Shown piece by piece: positions 56,382 through 64,000 of a stretch of DNA of 64,000 nucleotides; positions within the stretch are counted from its first letter, which is position 1, and the number at the start of each line of letters is the position of its first letter. This DNA is from Acidithiobacillus ferridurans. GTDB taxonomy: Bacteria; Pseudomonadota; Gammaproteobacteria; Acidithiobacillales; Acidithiobacillaceae. Both the position numbers and the translations under genes were made by a program. The DNA is taken from NCBI RefSeq assembly GCF_003966655.1, contig NZ_AP018795.1, positions 558,001 through 622,000 on the forward strand, in the 5' to 3' direction. Under the pieces are notes generated by a model that worked only from the letters and a program-made list of their open reading frames with translations, was not told the origin of the DNA and made no database searches.

Positions 56382-57403
56382 CTAGCCGGATTGCGACAGG
56401 GCGCGACCAAGCAATTGCGCCGTGCCGCCTACCAGCGGAATGATCTGCTGGTAGGGCATCCGCATCGGCCCGATCACCCCCAGCACCCCGACCACCTCCC
56501 CATCGACACTGTAGGGCGCCGATACCACGCTGCAATCACTGAGCGGCGCATAGCCCGACTCTTCGCCGATAAAAAGACGCACTTCACTACCGCGCATACT
56601 CTCATCCAGCAAATGCACCAGATCTCGCTTCTGCCGCACGGCGGCCAGGAGTTCACGCAGGCGTTCACTCCCCGCCAGCTCCGGCAGGTCCAGCCATTGG
56701 AATTCGCCCTCGATGAGCATGCGTTGCTGATCCTCCTCCAGCATCTCCTCACCCAGCTCCATGGCGCTGCGCAGAATGAGGTCCATTTCGTGACGGGACT
56801 GCTGCAGATCCCGCTGCAAATTATGGATGACATCCTGCAATGGTCGACCGCCATAGGTGGCATTGAAGAAATTGGCCGCCTGCGTCAGCTCTGCCGCGCC
56901 GAAGGGGTGCTCGGTGCGGATCAGGCGGTTTTCCACGTCCCCCTGTCGGTGACGAAAATAGCCAGCACCTCATGCTCGTGCAGGGCGATAAAGTCCACAT
57001 GCCGCAAAATGCGTGTTGCCCGCCGCGGCACCCGCACAAAACCCGCCATATGCGTCAGTTCAGAAAGGATGCCGGTGGCGGCGTGCAGCACCTGCTCCAC
57101 ATCCGGAGCGCGAAAACCGATGCGATGAATGAGCAGGCGGTTGGATTCCGCCGACAGCGGCACCACCCGCAGCAGGGCATCGACAAAAAAACGATAACCG
57201 ACACGGGTGGGGATGCGCCCGGCAGAAGTGTGGGGGGAGATCAGGTAACCCTCATCCTCCAGGTCCGCCATGACATTACGCACTGTGGCGGGACTGATGT
57301 TGAGGCCGGCATCACGGGCCAACTGGCGACTGCCGACCGGCACGCCTTTGGCGATATGCTGTTCGATGAGGGACTTGAGCAGGTGACGGGCACGTTCGTC
57401 CAT
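56382..57403 (-). CDS. hrcA: Heat-inducible repressor HrcA, split by a -1 frameshift
   Basis: HrcA binds CIRCE and represses chaperone genes. The N-terminal winged helix (LNISPATVRNVMADLEDEGY, HTSAGRIPT) and the first part of the GAF-like domain are in one frame, ending GTWKTA and TGA at 56921. The rest, from VENRLIRTEHPFGAAELTQA, is in the next frame. One G added to a run of five (C5 at 56939-56943 on the plus strand) restores TDRGDVENRL and gives about 340 residues. A CIRCE element lies 114 bases upstream. If the lesion were real, chaperone genes would be derepressed. Confidence 0.92.
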
Positions 57404-57516
57404 GACCGTCTACAACCCTCGCCAACATGCGCAGAGCGGCCCACCCCGTGCAATGGGCGAAGACAGTGGCTGCATGGCGCAGATCAAGAAATAAAACATG
57501 GCGGGAGAAATCATCC

Positions 57517-57543
57517 TTAGCACTCAACCATCATGAGTGCTAG
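57517..57543 (-). promoter_or_regulatory. CIRCE operator
   Basis: TTAGCACTC-N9-GAGTGCTAG matches the CIRCE consensus except for the last base. It precedes hrcA, the first gene of hrcA-grpE-dnaK-dnaJ(-dapB). HrcA bound here should hold the operon down until heat titrates GroEL. An AT-rich stretch directly upstream (minus strand) could hold the -10 box, but no strong -35 is visible. Confidence 0.9.
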
Positions 57544-57638
57544 TAATTTAGCAAAAAATGATGGCGGAGCAAAGGATATCGTCCGGCCCCTCCCGAAGAT
57601 TCAGGGCAGACCACCGGGAGGCAGACCGAAAACGGGTG

Positions 57639-57794
57639 TTACTTGATCTTGTCTTCCCGGTACATGACATGCTTCCGGACCTTGGGATCGAATTTCTTCA
57701 TTTCCAGCTTATCGGGCTTGGTCTTCTTGTTCTTGGTGGTGGTGTAGAAATGACCGGTACCGGCCGTGGAAACGAGCTTAATCTTGTCACGCAT
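57639..57794 (-). CDS. rpmG: 50S ribosomal protein L33
   Basis: 51 residues: [20 protein letters not shown], then [20 protein letters not shown] and [11 protein letters not shown]. It lacks the zinc-binding CXXC pairs, so it is the C-minus form of L33. It follows rpmB by 10 bases. Confidence 0.96.
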   Translation of the reverse strand: MRDKIKLVSTAGTGHFYTTTKNKKTKPDKLEMKKFDPKVRKHVMYREDKIK

Positions 57795-57804
57795 GATTCA
57801 ATCC

Positions 57805-58041
57805 TCAGATCTTTTCGCCGGCGGCGCGCAGGTCAGCCAGAACGACGTCAATCCCTTTCTTGTCAATGGTACGGATACCCTTGGTGCTTACCCGCATACG
57901 CACCCAGCGGTTCTCGCTCTCCACCCAGAATCGGTGGTACTGCAAATTGGGCAGAAAACGGCGGCGGGTCTTGTTGTGGGCGTGGGAAACATTATTCCCT
58001 GCCATGGGCTTCTTGCCCGTCACCTTGCATACTCTGGACAT
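57805..58041 (-). CDS. rpmB: 50S ribosomal protein L28
   Basis: 78 residues: [20 protein letters not shown], then [20 protein letters not shown] and [17 protein letters not shown]. It has a single N-terminal cysteine and no zinc ribbon, as in the E. coli type. The rpmB-rpmG pair is a standard operon and is divergent from metG. Confidence 0.97.
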   Translation of the reverse strand: MSRVCKVTGKKPMAGNNVSHAHNKTRRRFLPNLQYHRFWVESENRWVRMRVSTKGIRTIDKKGIDVVLADLRAAGEKI

Positions 58042-58151
58042 CGGTTAATCTCCCTGAAAAAAGGCGCTCTTTATACCATAGATGACCGCGGTCTGCCAGT
58101 AGTCGTGGTGGCATTGCCTGCAAGCGTCTTCCCCTGTAATTTATCCGCACC

Positions 58152-60188
58152 ATGAAACGACGCATACTGATCACCAGCGCCCTCCCCTACGCCAACGGCC
58201 CCATCCATCTCGGGCATCTCGTGGAGTACACCCAAACCGACATCTGGGCCCGCTATCAGCGCCTGCGGGGCCACGACTGCGTCTATGTCTGCGCCGATGA
58301 TGCCCATGGCACGCCGATCATGCTCCGTGCCCAGAGCGAGGGCATCACACCGGAAGAACTCATCACCCGCATGCACGGCGATCATCTCCGCGACTTCACC
58401 GGCTTCGGCATTCAGTTCGATCTGTATCACAGCACCCACTCGCCGGAAAACTTTGAAATTTCTCAGAGTATCTATCGCGTCCTGCGGGCGGCGGATTACA
58501 TCAACGTCCGCGAAATCGAACAGGCCTACGATCCCGTCGCCGGCATTTTCCTGCCCGACCGCTTCATTCGCGGCACTTGCCCGCGCTGCGGCGCGGCGGA
58601 CCAGTATGGGGATAGCTGCGAGATCTGCGGCGCCACCTACAGCCCCACCGACCTTATCAACCCTGTTTCCGCGGTCTCCGGCGCCGTACCCGAGCGCCGC
58701 AGCTCGGAGCACTACTTTTTTCAGCTTGGGGATTTCAGCGACTTCCTCCGGCGCTGGATTCACAGCGGTACCCTGCAGGAAGAAGTCGCCCACAAGCTCG
58801 ATGAATGGTTCAGCATCGGCCTGTCCGACTGGGACATCAGCCGCGACGCCCCCTACTTCGGCATTCCCATTCCCGACGCGCCGGGCAAATTCTTTTATGT
58901 CTGGCTGGATGCATTGCCCGGCTACATGGCCGCCACCCAGCACTGGTGCGCGGCCCACGGCCGCAATTTGGCCGATTACTGGGGCCCGGATTCCACGGCC
59001 GAGATCTACCATTTTATCGGCAAGGACATCATTTATTTTCACGGCCTGTTCTGGCCGGCCATGCTCAAGGGTTCCGGACACCGCCTGCCGACGGGCATAT
59101 TCGCCCACGGACACCTGACGGTAAACGGCGCCAAAATGAGCAAGTCGCGCGGCACCTCCATTACCGCCGGGCAGTATCTCCAGCACCTGAATCCCGAGTT
59201 CCTGCGTTATTACATCGCCACCAAGCTCAACAGCCATGTGGAAGATATCGACCTCAATCTCGAAGACTTCCTGCTCAAGGGCAATGGCGACCTGGTCGGC
59301 AAGGTGGTCAATCTGGCCTCGCGCGCGGCGGGTTTCATCCACCGCAGCTTTGCGGGCCGACTGGCCGCTTCCCTGGGCAAGGATCAGGCCTTTTATGACG
59401 GGCTGCTGCAGACCCAGGAGGCCATCGGCGAGGCCTACGCCGAACGGGAATATGGCAAGGCCATGCGCGACATCATGGCGCTGGCGGATCAGATCAACGC
59501 CTATGTGGACCAGAACGCCCCCTGGACTTTGGCCAAAGACCCGGCCCAGCACGAGTCCCTGCACCGGGTAGTTACGGTCACTCTGAACGGCTTCCGAGTG
59601 CTGATCACCCTGCTCAGCCCCGTTCTGCCGGAACTCTCGCGCAAAGCGCTGGAATTCCTGCAGTGCGAACTGGACTGGGCGGGCCTGACCAGGCCGCTTC
59701 TCGATCACCAGATCCTACCCTACACCCATCTTTTACAACGTATGGAAAAAACCCAGGTGGACGCCTTGATCCAGAATCCCGCAGAAAGTCCCGCGACAGC
59801 CCCAGGCATGGCGACGGCGCCAGTGCCCACGCCCGTACCTGCCGAGGCCAGGGAGGAGAACCCCGTTATCGGCATGGACGACTTCAGCAAGGTGGATTTG
59901 CGCATCGCGCGGATCGTTGCCGCGGACAACGTGGACGGCGCGGACAAACTACTGCACCTCACCCTGGACATCGGCGAGGGCACCCGCTCGGTCTTTGCCG
60001 GCATCAAGAGCGCTTACGATCCTGCCAGCCTCGTCGGCAGGCTGACCGTGATGGTCGCCAATCTGGCCCCCAGAAAGATGCGCTTCGGCCTGTCCGAGGG
60101 CATGGTGCTCGCCGCCAGCGGTCCGGAGGGCGGCCCTTTCCTGCTCTCTCCCGACAGCGGGGCCCAGCCCGGCATGCGGGTTAAATAG
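58152..60188 (+). CDS. metG: Methionyl-tRNA synthetase
   Basis: 678 residues. The class I HIGH-like motif is [14 protein letters not shown] near residue 20. A zinc knuckle follows ([18 protein letters not shown], near 145-162). [10 protein letters not shown] lies near 330. The anticodon-binding helical domain and a linker rich in alanine and proline (about 545-575) precede a C-terminal EMAP-like tRNA-binding dimer domain ([18 protein letters not shown]). The 3' end overlaps the convergent aroF gene by 8 bases. Confidence 0.97.
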   Translation: MKRRILITSALPYANGPIHLGHLVEYTQTDIWARYQRLRGHDCVYVCADDAHGTPIMLRAQSEGITPEELITRMHGDHLRDFTGFGIQFDLYHSTHSPENFEISQSIYRVLRAADYINVREIEQAYDPVAGIFLPDRFIRGTCPRCGAADQYGDSCEICGATYSPTDLINPVSAVSGAVPERRSSEHYFFQLGDFSDFLRRWIHSGTLQEEVAHKLDEWFSIGLSDWDISRDAPYFGIPIPDAPGKFFYVWLDALPGYMAATQHWCAAHGRNLADYWGPDSTAEIYHFIGKDIIYFHGLFWPAMLKGSGHRLPTGIFAHGHLTVNGAKMSKSRGTSITAGQYLQHLNPEFLRYYIATKLNSHVEDIDLNLEDFLLKGNGDLVGKVVNLASRAAGFIHRSFAGRLAASLGKDQAFYDGLLQTQEAIGEAYAEREYGKAMRDIMALADQINAYVDQNAPWTLAKDPAQHESLHRVVTVTLNGFRVLITLLSPVLPELSRKALEFLQCELDWAGLTRPLLDHQILPYTHLLQRMEKTQVDALIQNPAESPATAPGMATAPVPTPVPAEAREENPVIGMDDFSKVDLRIARIVAADNVDGADKLLHLTLDIGEGTRSVFAGIKSAYDPASLVGRLTVMVANLAPRKMRFGLSEGMVLAASGPEGGPFLLSPDSGAQPGMRVK

Positions 60189-61305
60189 AGGTCTGCGCGG
60201 CTGCCAGCAACCGGCGTTCTTCATAGGCTTCCCGGGCCAAACGCACGTCTTCCAGGAACCACGGTAGTTCTTCCAGCAGCAGGGCCTGCGGGCCATCCAC
60301 CAGCGCCGTCGCCGGATCCGGATGGAAGTCCACCAGGATCATGTTGGCACCCGTCGCCACGCCCTGCGCGGTCACATGAAACACATCCATGATGCCATCC
60401 GGCCCCGCATCGCGGCTGCCCACCGAGTGCGACGGATCGATGCAGACGGGCATCCGGGTCAGCCGCTTCACGACCGGCACCTGGGCGAAATCCACGAAGT
60501 TGCGGTGCGGATCGCCCAGATTCGTCTTCATGCCGCGCAGCCCGAAGACCACTTTCGTGTTCCCCTCCGAGGCCAGATACTCGGCGGCATTGAGGGATTC
60601 TTCCAGGGTGATGCCGAAACCACGCTTGAGCAGCACGGGGAGTTCCTGCTGCCGCCCCACCGCCTTCAGCAACTCGAAGTTCTGGGTATTGCGGGTACCG
60701 ATCTGCAGCATGACTCCGGTCGGATGGCCGGTCTTCTCCAGCGCCTCACGGATCTCATCCATATGCGACTCGTGGAGGATCTCCATGGCGATGACGCGCA
60801 TGCCGTATTTGCCGGCCAGTTCAAAAACCCAGGGCAGGCAGTCCTTGCCGTGCCCCTGAAAGGCATAAGGACTGGTACGGGGTTTGTAGGCGCCCATGCG
60901 GGTGCATACCTGGCCATTTTCGTGCAGCGCGCGCAGCATCCGCTCGACGTGCTCCGGGGTATCCACGGCGCAGAGCCCGGCAAACACGTTGAGATTATCC
61001 TGGCTGAAACGCACCCCGTTGTAATCAAAACCATGGGTACGCTGATCGCCGGTATGGCGGCCCAGCAACCGATATTCCCGGGATACGCGAATGGCCCGCT
61101 CGACACCGGGCAGGGCTTCCATGTCTTCTATCCGCAACGGCTTGGTATCACCGATCAGGTAGATTTCGCTGAGCACCTGCTCCGCACCCTGTTCCTGATG
61201 GACCCGAAAGTGAATACCGGAAAAGCCGCGCAGATGGGTCAGCAGTTGCTGGAAGATCGGCGATTGTTCGCCGAGGTCGGCCTCTAAAATCAAAATCATG
61301 ATCAA
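60181..61305 (-). CDS. 3-deoxy-7-phosphoheptulonate synthase (DAHP synthase), type I beta
   Basis: 374 residues. First step of the shikimate pathway. An N-terminal regulatory-like domain (about 1-85, ferredoxin-like) precedes the KDO8P/DAHP synthase barrel: [32 protein letters not shown]-like [51 protein letters not shown] and [15 protein letters not shown]. It follows fumC by 72 bases on the same strand. Confidence 0.94.
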   Translation of the reverse strand: MIMILILEADLGEQSPIFQQLLTHLRGFSGIHFRVHQEQGAEQVLSEIYLIGDTKPLRIEDMEALPGVERAIRVSREYRLLGRHTGDQRTHGFDYNGVRFSQDNLNVFAGLCAVDTPEHVERMLRALHENGQVCTRMGAYKPRTSPYAFQGHGKDCLPWVFELAGKYGMRVIAMEILHESHMDEIREALEKTGHPTGVMLQIGTRNTQNFELLKAVGRQQELPVLLKRGFGITLEESLNAAEYLASEGNTKVVFGLRGMKTNLGDPHRNFVDFAQVPVVKRLTRMPVCIDPSHSVGSRDAGPDGIMDVFHVTAQGVATGANMILVDFHPDPATALVDGPQALLLEELPWFLEDVRLAREAYEERRLLAAAQTSI

Positions 61306-61377
61306 TCCCCTTCTGATGTCTGCATGGATTCCGACGTTCTGGTGGCAGTTTACTCAGGCAAACCAGAGACACAAGCA

Positions 61378-62751
61378 CTAAAGCATCGCCTCCGGACGCA
61401 GATGCCGGTCGATATCTTCGCCGGAAAGATAACCCAGCGCCAAGGCGGCTTCGCGCAAGGTGCAGCCTTCGCGATAGGCATGCTGGGCGACAACAGCAGC
61501 TTTCTCATAACCGATCACAGGCGTCAGGGCCGTGACCAGCATCAGCGACTCTTCCATGTTCCGGCGGAGCTGGCCTTCTACGGGCTGCAAATCGCGCAGA
61601 CAGTGATCGCTGAAGGAACGGGCAGCATCGCCCAGCAGTACGATGGATTGCAGGATATTGTAGGCAATCAGCGGCTTGTAGACATTCAGCTCGAAATTAC
61701 CCTGGGAGGCGGCAAAGGCGATGGCCGCGTCGTTGCCGTAAACCTGCACGCAGACCATGGTCAGGGCCTCGGCCTGAGTGGGGTTCACCTTGCCGGGCAT
61801 GATGGAGGAACCGGGTTCGTTTTCCGGGAGATGCAGTTCGCCCAGACCGGCCCGTGGGCCGGAGGCCATCCAGCGGATATCGTTGGCGATCTTCATCAGG
61901 GACATGGCCAGGCCACGTAGCGCCGCACTCAATTGCAGTAGCGCTTCATGTCCCGCCAGCGCGGCGAACGCATTGGCGGCCGGGCGAAAAGGCAGGCCCA
62001 GCTCGGCATGCAAACGCGTAGCCACTGCGCTGGCAAAATCCGGGTGGCAGTTGAGTCCGGTACCGACCGCCGTGCCGCCCAGTGCCAGGGCATAAAGACC
62101 GGGCAGAGTCTGCTCCAGGCTGCGAACACCCTGCTGCAATTGCGCCAGGTAACCGGAGAACTCCTGCCCCAGAGTCAGTGGCACCGCATCCATCAGATGG
62201 GTACGCCCGACCTTGATGAGGTGGGCAAAATCCTCCGTCTTGCGCTGCAGTGTCCCTTCCAGGTGCGCCAAGGCGGGCAAAAGTCCCTGATGCACCGCCA
62301 AAGCCGCAGCAATATGCATGGCCGACGGAAACACATCGTTGGAAGACTGGCCCAGATTGACGTGATCGTTGGGATGTATCGGCATCTTGCTGCCCCGGGG
62401 CTGCCCCGCCATTTCATTGGCCCGGTTGGCGATGACCTCATTGACGTTCATGTTGCTCTGGGTGCCACTGCCCGTCTGCCAGACCCGCAGGGGAAACTGC
62501 GTATCCCAGCGCCCCGCGACGACTTCCGCCGCAGCATCGCTGATCTTTTCGGCCAGCGTCGCATCCAGCAGACCCAGCCCGGCGTTCACTGAGGCGGCCG
62601 CGCGCTTGATCCGCGCCAGGGCGTGGATCACCGGCAGGGGCATCTGCTCCATACCAATGGCGAAATAACGCAGGGAGCGCTGGGTCTGGGCGCCCCAGAG
62701 GGCGTCGTCTTCCACCTCCATAACCCCCATGCTGTCCGTTTCCTGACGCAT
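61378..62751 (-). CDS. fumC: Class II fumarate hydratase
   Basis: 457 residues from the ATG at 62751, one base after the pepF stop; the open frame extends 11 codons further. Interconverts fumarate and malate without an Fe-S cluster. Signatures: [53 protein letters not shown] and the flexible loop [17 protein letters not shown] with the catalytic serine. Confidence 0.96.
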   Translation of the reverse strand: MRQETDSMGVMEVEDDALWGAQTQRSLRYFAIGMEQMPLPVIHALARIKRAAASVNAGLGLLDATLAEKISDAAAEVVAGRWDTQFPLRVWQTGSGTQSNMNVNEVIANRANEMAGQPRGSKMPIHPNDHVNLGQSSNDVFPSAMHIAAALAVHQGLLPALAHLEGTLQRKTEDFAHLIKVGRTHLMDAVPLTLGQEFSGYLAQLQQGVRSLEQTLPGLYALALGGTAVGTGLNCHPDFASAVATRLHAELGLPFRPAANAFAALAGHEALLQLSAALRGLAMSLMKIANDIRWMASGPRAGLGELHLPENEPGSSIMPGKVNPTQAEALTMVCVQVYGNDAAIAFAASQGNFELNVYKPLIAYNILQSIVLLGDAARSFSDHCLRDLQPVEGQLRRNMEESLMLVTALTPVIGYEKAAVVAQHAYREGCTLREAALALGYLSGEDIDRHLRPEAML

Positions 62752-62752
62752 A

Positions 62753-64000
62753 TCAGCGTACCCCCGCCAGTCTCTCGGCTTCATCCACCATCCCGGACAT
62801 ATAATCCAGCGCCCGCGACCAGATGTCCGGATCTTCCAGATCGATGCCCGTTGTCGCCACCACCTCGGCGGGCGCTTTGCTGCCGCCGAGTTTCAGCATG
62901 GCGGTATAACCGGGCACGAACTCCGCCGGGGCAGCCCGCTGGCGCTGAATCAGCGCCAGCGTCAGCAGTTCCCCAAAGGCATAGGCATACACATAGCCCG
63001 GCGAGCCGATGAAGTGGGGAATATAGCTCCACCACCAGCGATAACCGGGGCTGAACTGGATACTGTCGGCAAACTGCTCCGTCTGGGTTTGCATCCACAG
63101 CTCCGCCAGGCGATCTTTGCTCAGCTCGCCCTCGGCGCGGCGAGCGCCATGCATCACCACCTCAAAGCGGTGCATGGCCATCTGCCGGAACACCGTGGCA
63201 AAGGTGTCCTCGATTTTGCCGCAGAGCAGGCCGAGACGCCGCCGGGGATCCTGCTCCTCGCGCATCAGCCGCTCGAAGGTCAGCATTTCACCAAAAACGG
63301 AGGCCGTTTCCGCGGTGGTCAGGGGGGTGTCGGCGTTCAGGTAACCCTGCCCGCGGGCGAGATACTGGTGGATACCGTGCCCCAATTCATGGGCCACCGT
63401 CATCACATCCCGCACCGTGCCGGTATAGTTGACCATGAGGTAGGGATGCACGTCGGGAGTCACCGGATGGGCGAAGGCCCCGCCCCGCTTGCCCGGCGCC
63501 AATGCTGCATCGATCCAGCCCTCGTCGAAGAAGCGCTGGCCGATGGCCCCCAGTTCCGGCGAAAAATCCGTCACCGCCGCCAGCACGATGCGTCGGCACT
63601 CCGCCCAGTCGTAGCGCCGGTCACTGCCGGGCAACGGCGCATAGCGGTCATAATCCATCAAGGGCGAGAGGTTCAGCAATTTGGCCTTGAGCCGGTAATA
63701 GCGGGCCACCAGTCCGTAGCGTCCGACCACGGCCCGTTCCAGCGCCTCAACCATGCCGTCGGAGATTTCATTGCTCAGATTGCGTTCACTCAGCCAGTGG
63801 GGATAGCGGCGCAGACGGTCATCCAGGGCCTTGTCGGCGAGGATGGCGTTGAAACAGGTGGTAAGGGTATGCAAACGCCCTTCCAGCCCGTTGCTGAGGG
63901 ATTCCGCCGCATCCCGGCGCAACTCCCGATCGGGATTGGACAACAGTGTCAACACCTCCTGCTCGCTCATCTGCTTGCCGCGCAGAGGAAAACGCATTTC
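62753..64000 (-). CDS. pepF: Oligoendopeptidase F-type metallopeptidase, 5' end outside window
   Basis: M3-family peptidase. The frame runs through base 64000, so about 415 C-terminal residues are seen. The zinc motif is HELGH in [20 protein letters not shown], with the downstream glutamate in [18 protein letters not shown]. Other family segments are [20 protein letters not shown]-like ([20 protein letters not shown]), [40 protein letters not shown]-like and [11 protein letters not shown]-like ([19 protein letters not shown]). It precedes fumC by one base. Confidence 0.95.
   Translation of the reverse strand, partial: EMRFPLRGKQMSEQEVLTLLSNPDRELRRDAAESLSNGLEGRLHTLTTCFNAILADKALDDRLRRYPHWLSERNLSNEISDGMVEALERAVVGRYGLVARYYRLKAKLLNLSPLMDYDRYAPLPGSDRRYDWAECRRIVLAAVTDFSPELGAIGQRFFDEGWIDAALAPGKRGGAFAHPVTPDVHPYLMVNYTGTVRDVMTVAHELGHGIHQYLARGQGYLNADTPLTTAETASVFGEMLTFERLMREEQDPRRRLGLLCGKIEDTFATVFRQMAMHRFEVVMHGARRAEGELSKDRLAELWMQTQTEQFADSIQFSPGYRWWWSYIPHFIGSPGYVYAYAFGELLTLALIQRQRAAPAEFVPGYTAMLKLGGSKAPAEVVATTGIDLEDPDIWSRALDYMSGMVDEAERLAGVR

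Noticed and set aside
58071-59708. Minus-strand frame of 545 codons opposite metG
   Set aside because: Mirror of metG codons with a repetitive valine/glycine/alanine composition; MetRS motifs on the other strand are complete.

Overview
The window looks like a chromosome segment of an acidophilic chemolithoautotroph of the Acidithiobacillus type. The evidence is gene order and protein character: a complete 14-gene complex I operon directly behind ftsH-folP-glmM-tpiA-secG-tRNA-Leu, a GrpE/DnaK/DnaJ cluster under HrcA/CIRCE, class Ia ribonucleotide reductase with two ATP cones, and moderately GC-rich coding DNA. The species is inferred; no rRNA is present to settle it.

Layout. 1-1800: accessory DNA next to the 3' end of a tRNA-Pro gene (a 5'-cut methyltransferase and a multi-pass membrane protein). 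1801-9285 (minus strand): translation block thrS-infC-rpmI-rplT-pheS-pheT-ihfA-merR-like-tRNA-Pro, preceded by tRNA-Val. 9405-23593 (minus): nuoA-N. 23724-29292 (minus): ftsH-folP-glmM-tpiA-secG-tRNA-Leu. 29389-31158: tldD and a divergent control region carrying two NrdR boxes. 31159-35167 (plus): nrdA-nrdB. 35200-48300: accessory region. 48289-49677: an APC-type transporter. 49791-53773 and 53840-57543 (minus): dcd, mrp, a monooxygenase-like gene, dapB, then dnaJ-dnaK-grpE-hrcA with a CIRCE operator. 57639-64000: rpmG-rpmB, metG (plus), and pepF-fumC-aroF (minus).

The accessory region (35.2-48.3 kb) is a patchwork of defence and mobile-element debris. It holds three toxin-antitoxin modules (vapBC, a hicAB-like pair, brnTA with a damaged toxin), two restriction-modification relics (a mod/res pair around vapBC, and the 3' end of hsdR), two copies of an ISL3-like right end bracketing about 3.2 kb, one integron attC site with a single cassette ORF, a complete IS1111-type element next to a second copy of the hicB 3' end, and two small metabolic clusters (class II aldolase / PadR / carboxymuconolactone decarboxylase-like / unknown; and VOC / cupin / transglutaminase-like / PaiB-like / DJ-1). 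Remnants too short for usual gene finding include an SDR N-terminus and an outer-membrane protein C-terminus.

Data quality matters here. nuoF, tpiA and hrcA are each split by one missing G at or beside a G run of the coding strand. In genes this conserved, the shared pattern suggests homopolymer under-calls rather than three real lesions. The amber codon in the class II aldolase gene is a substitution, not an indel, and is more likely to be real.
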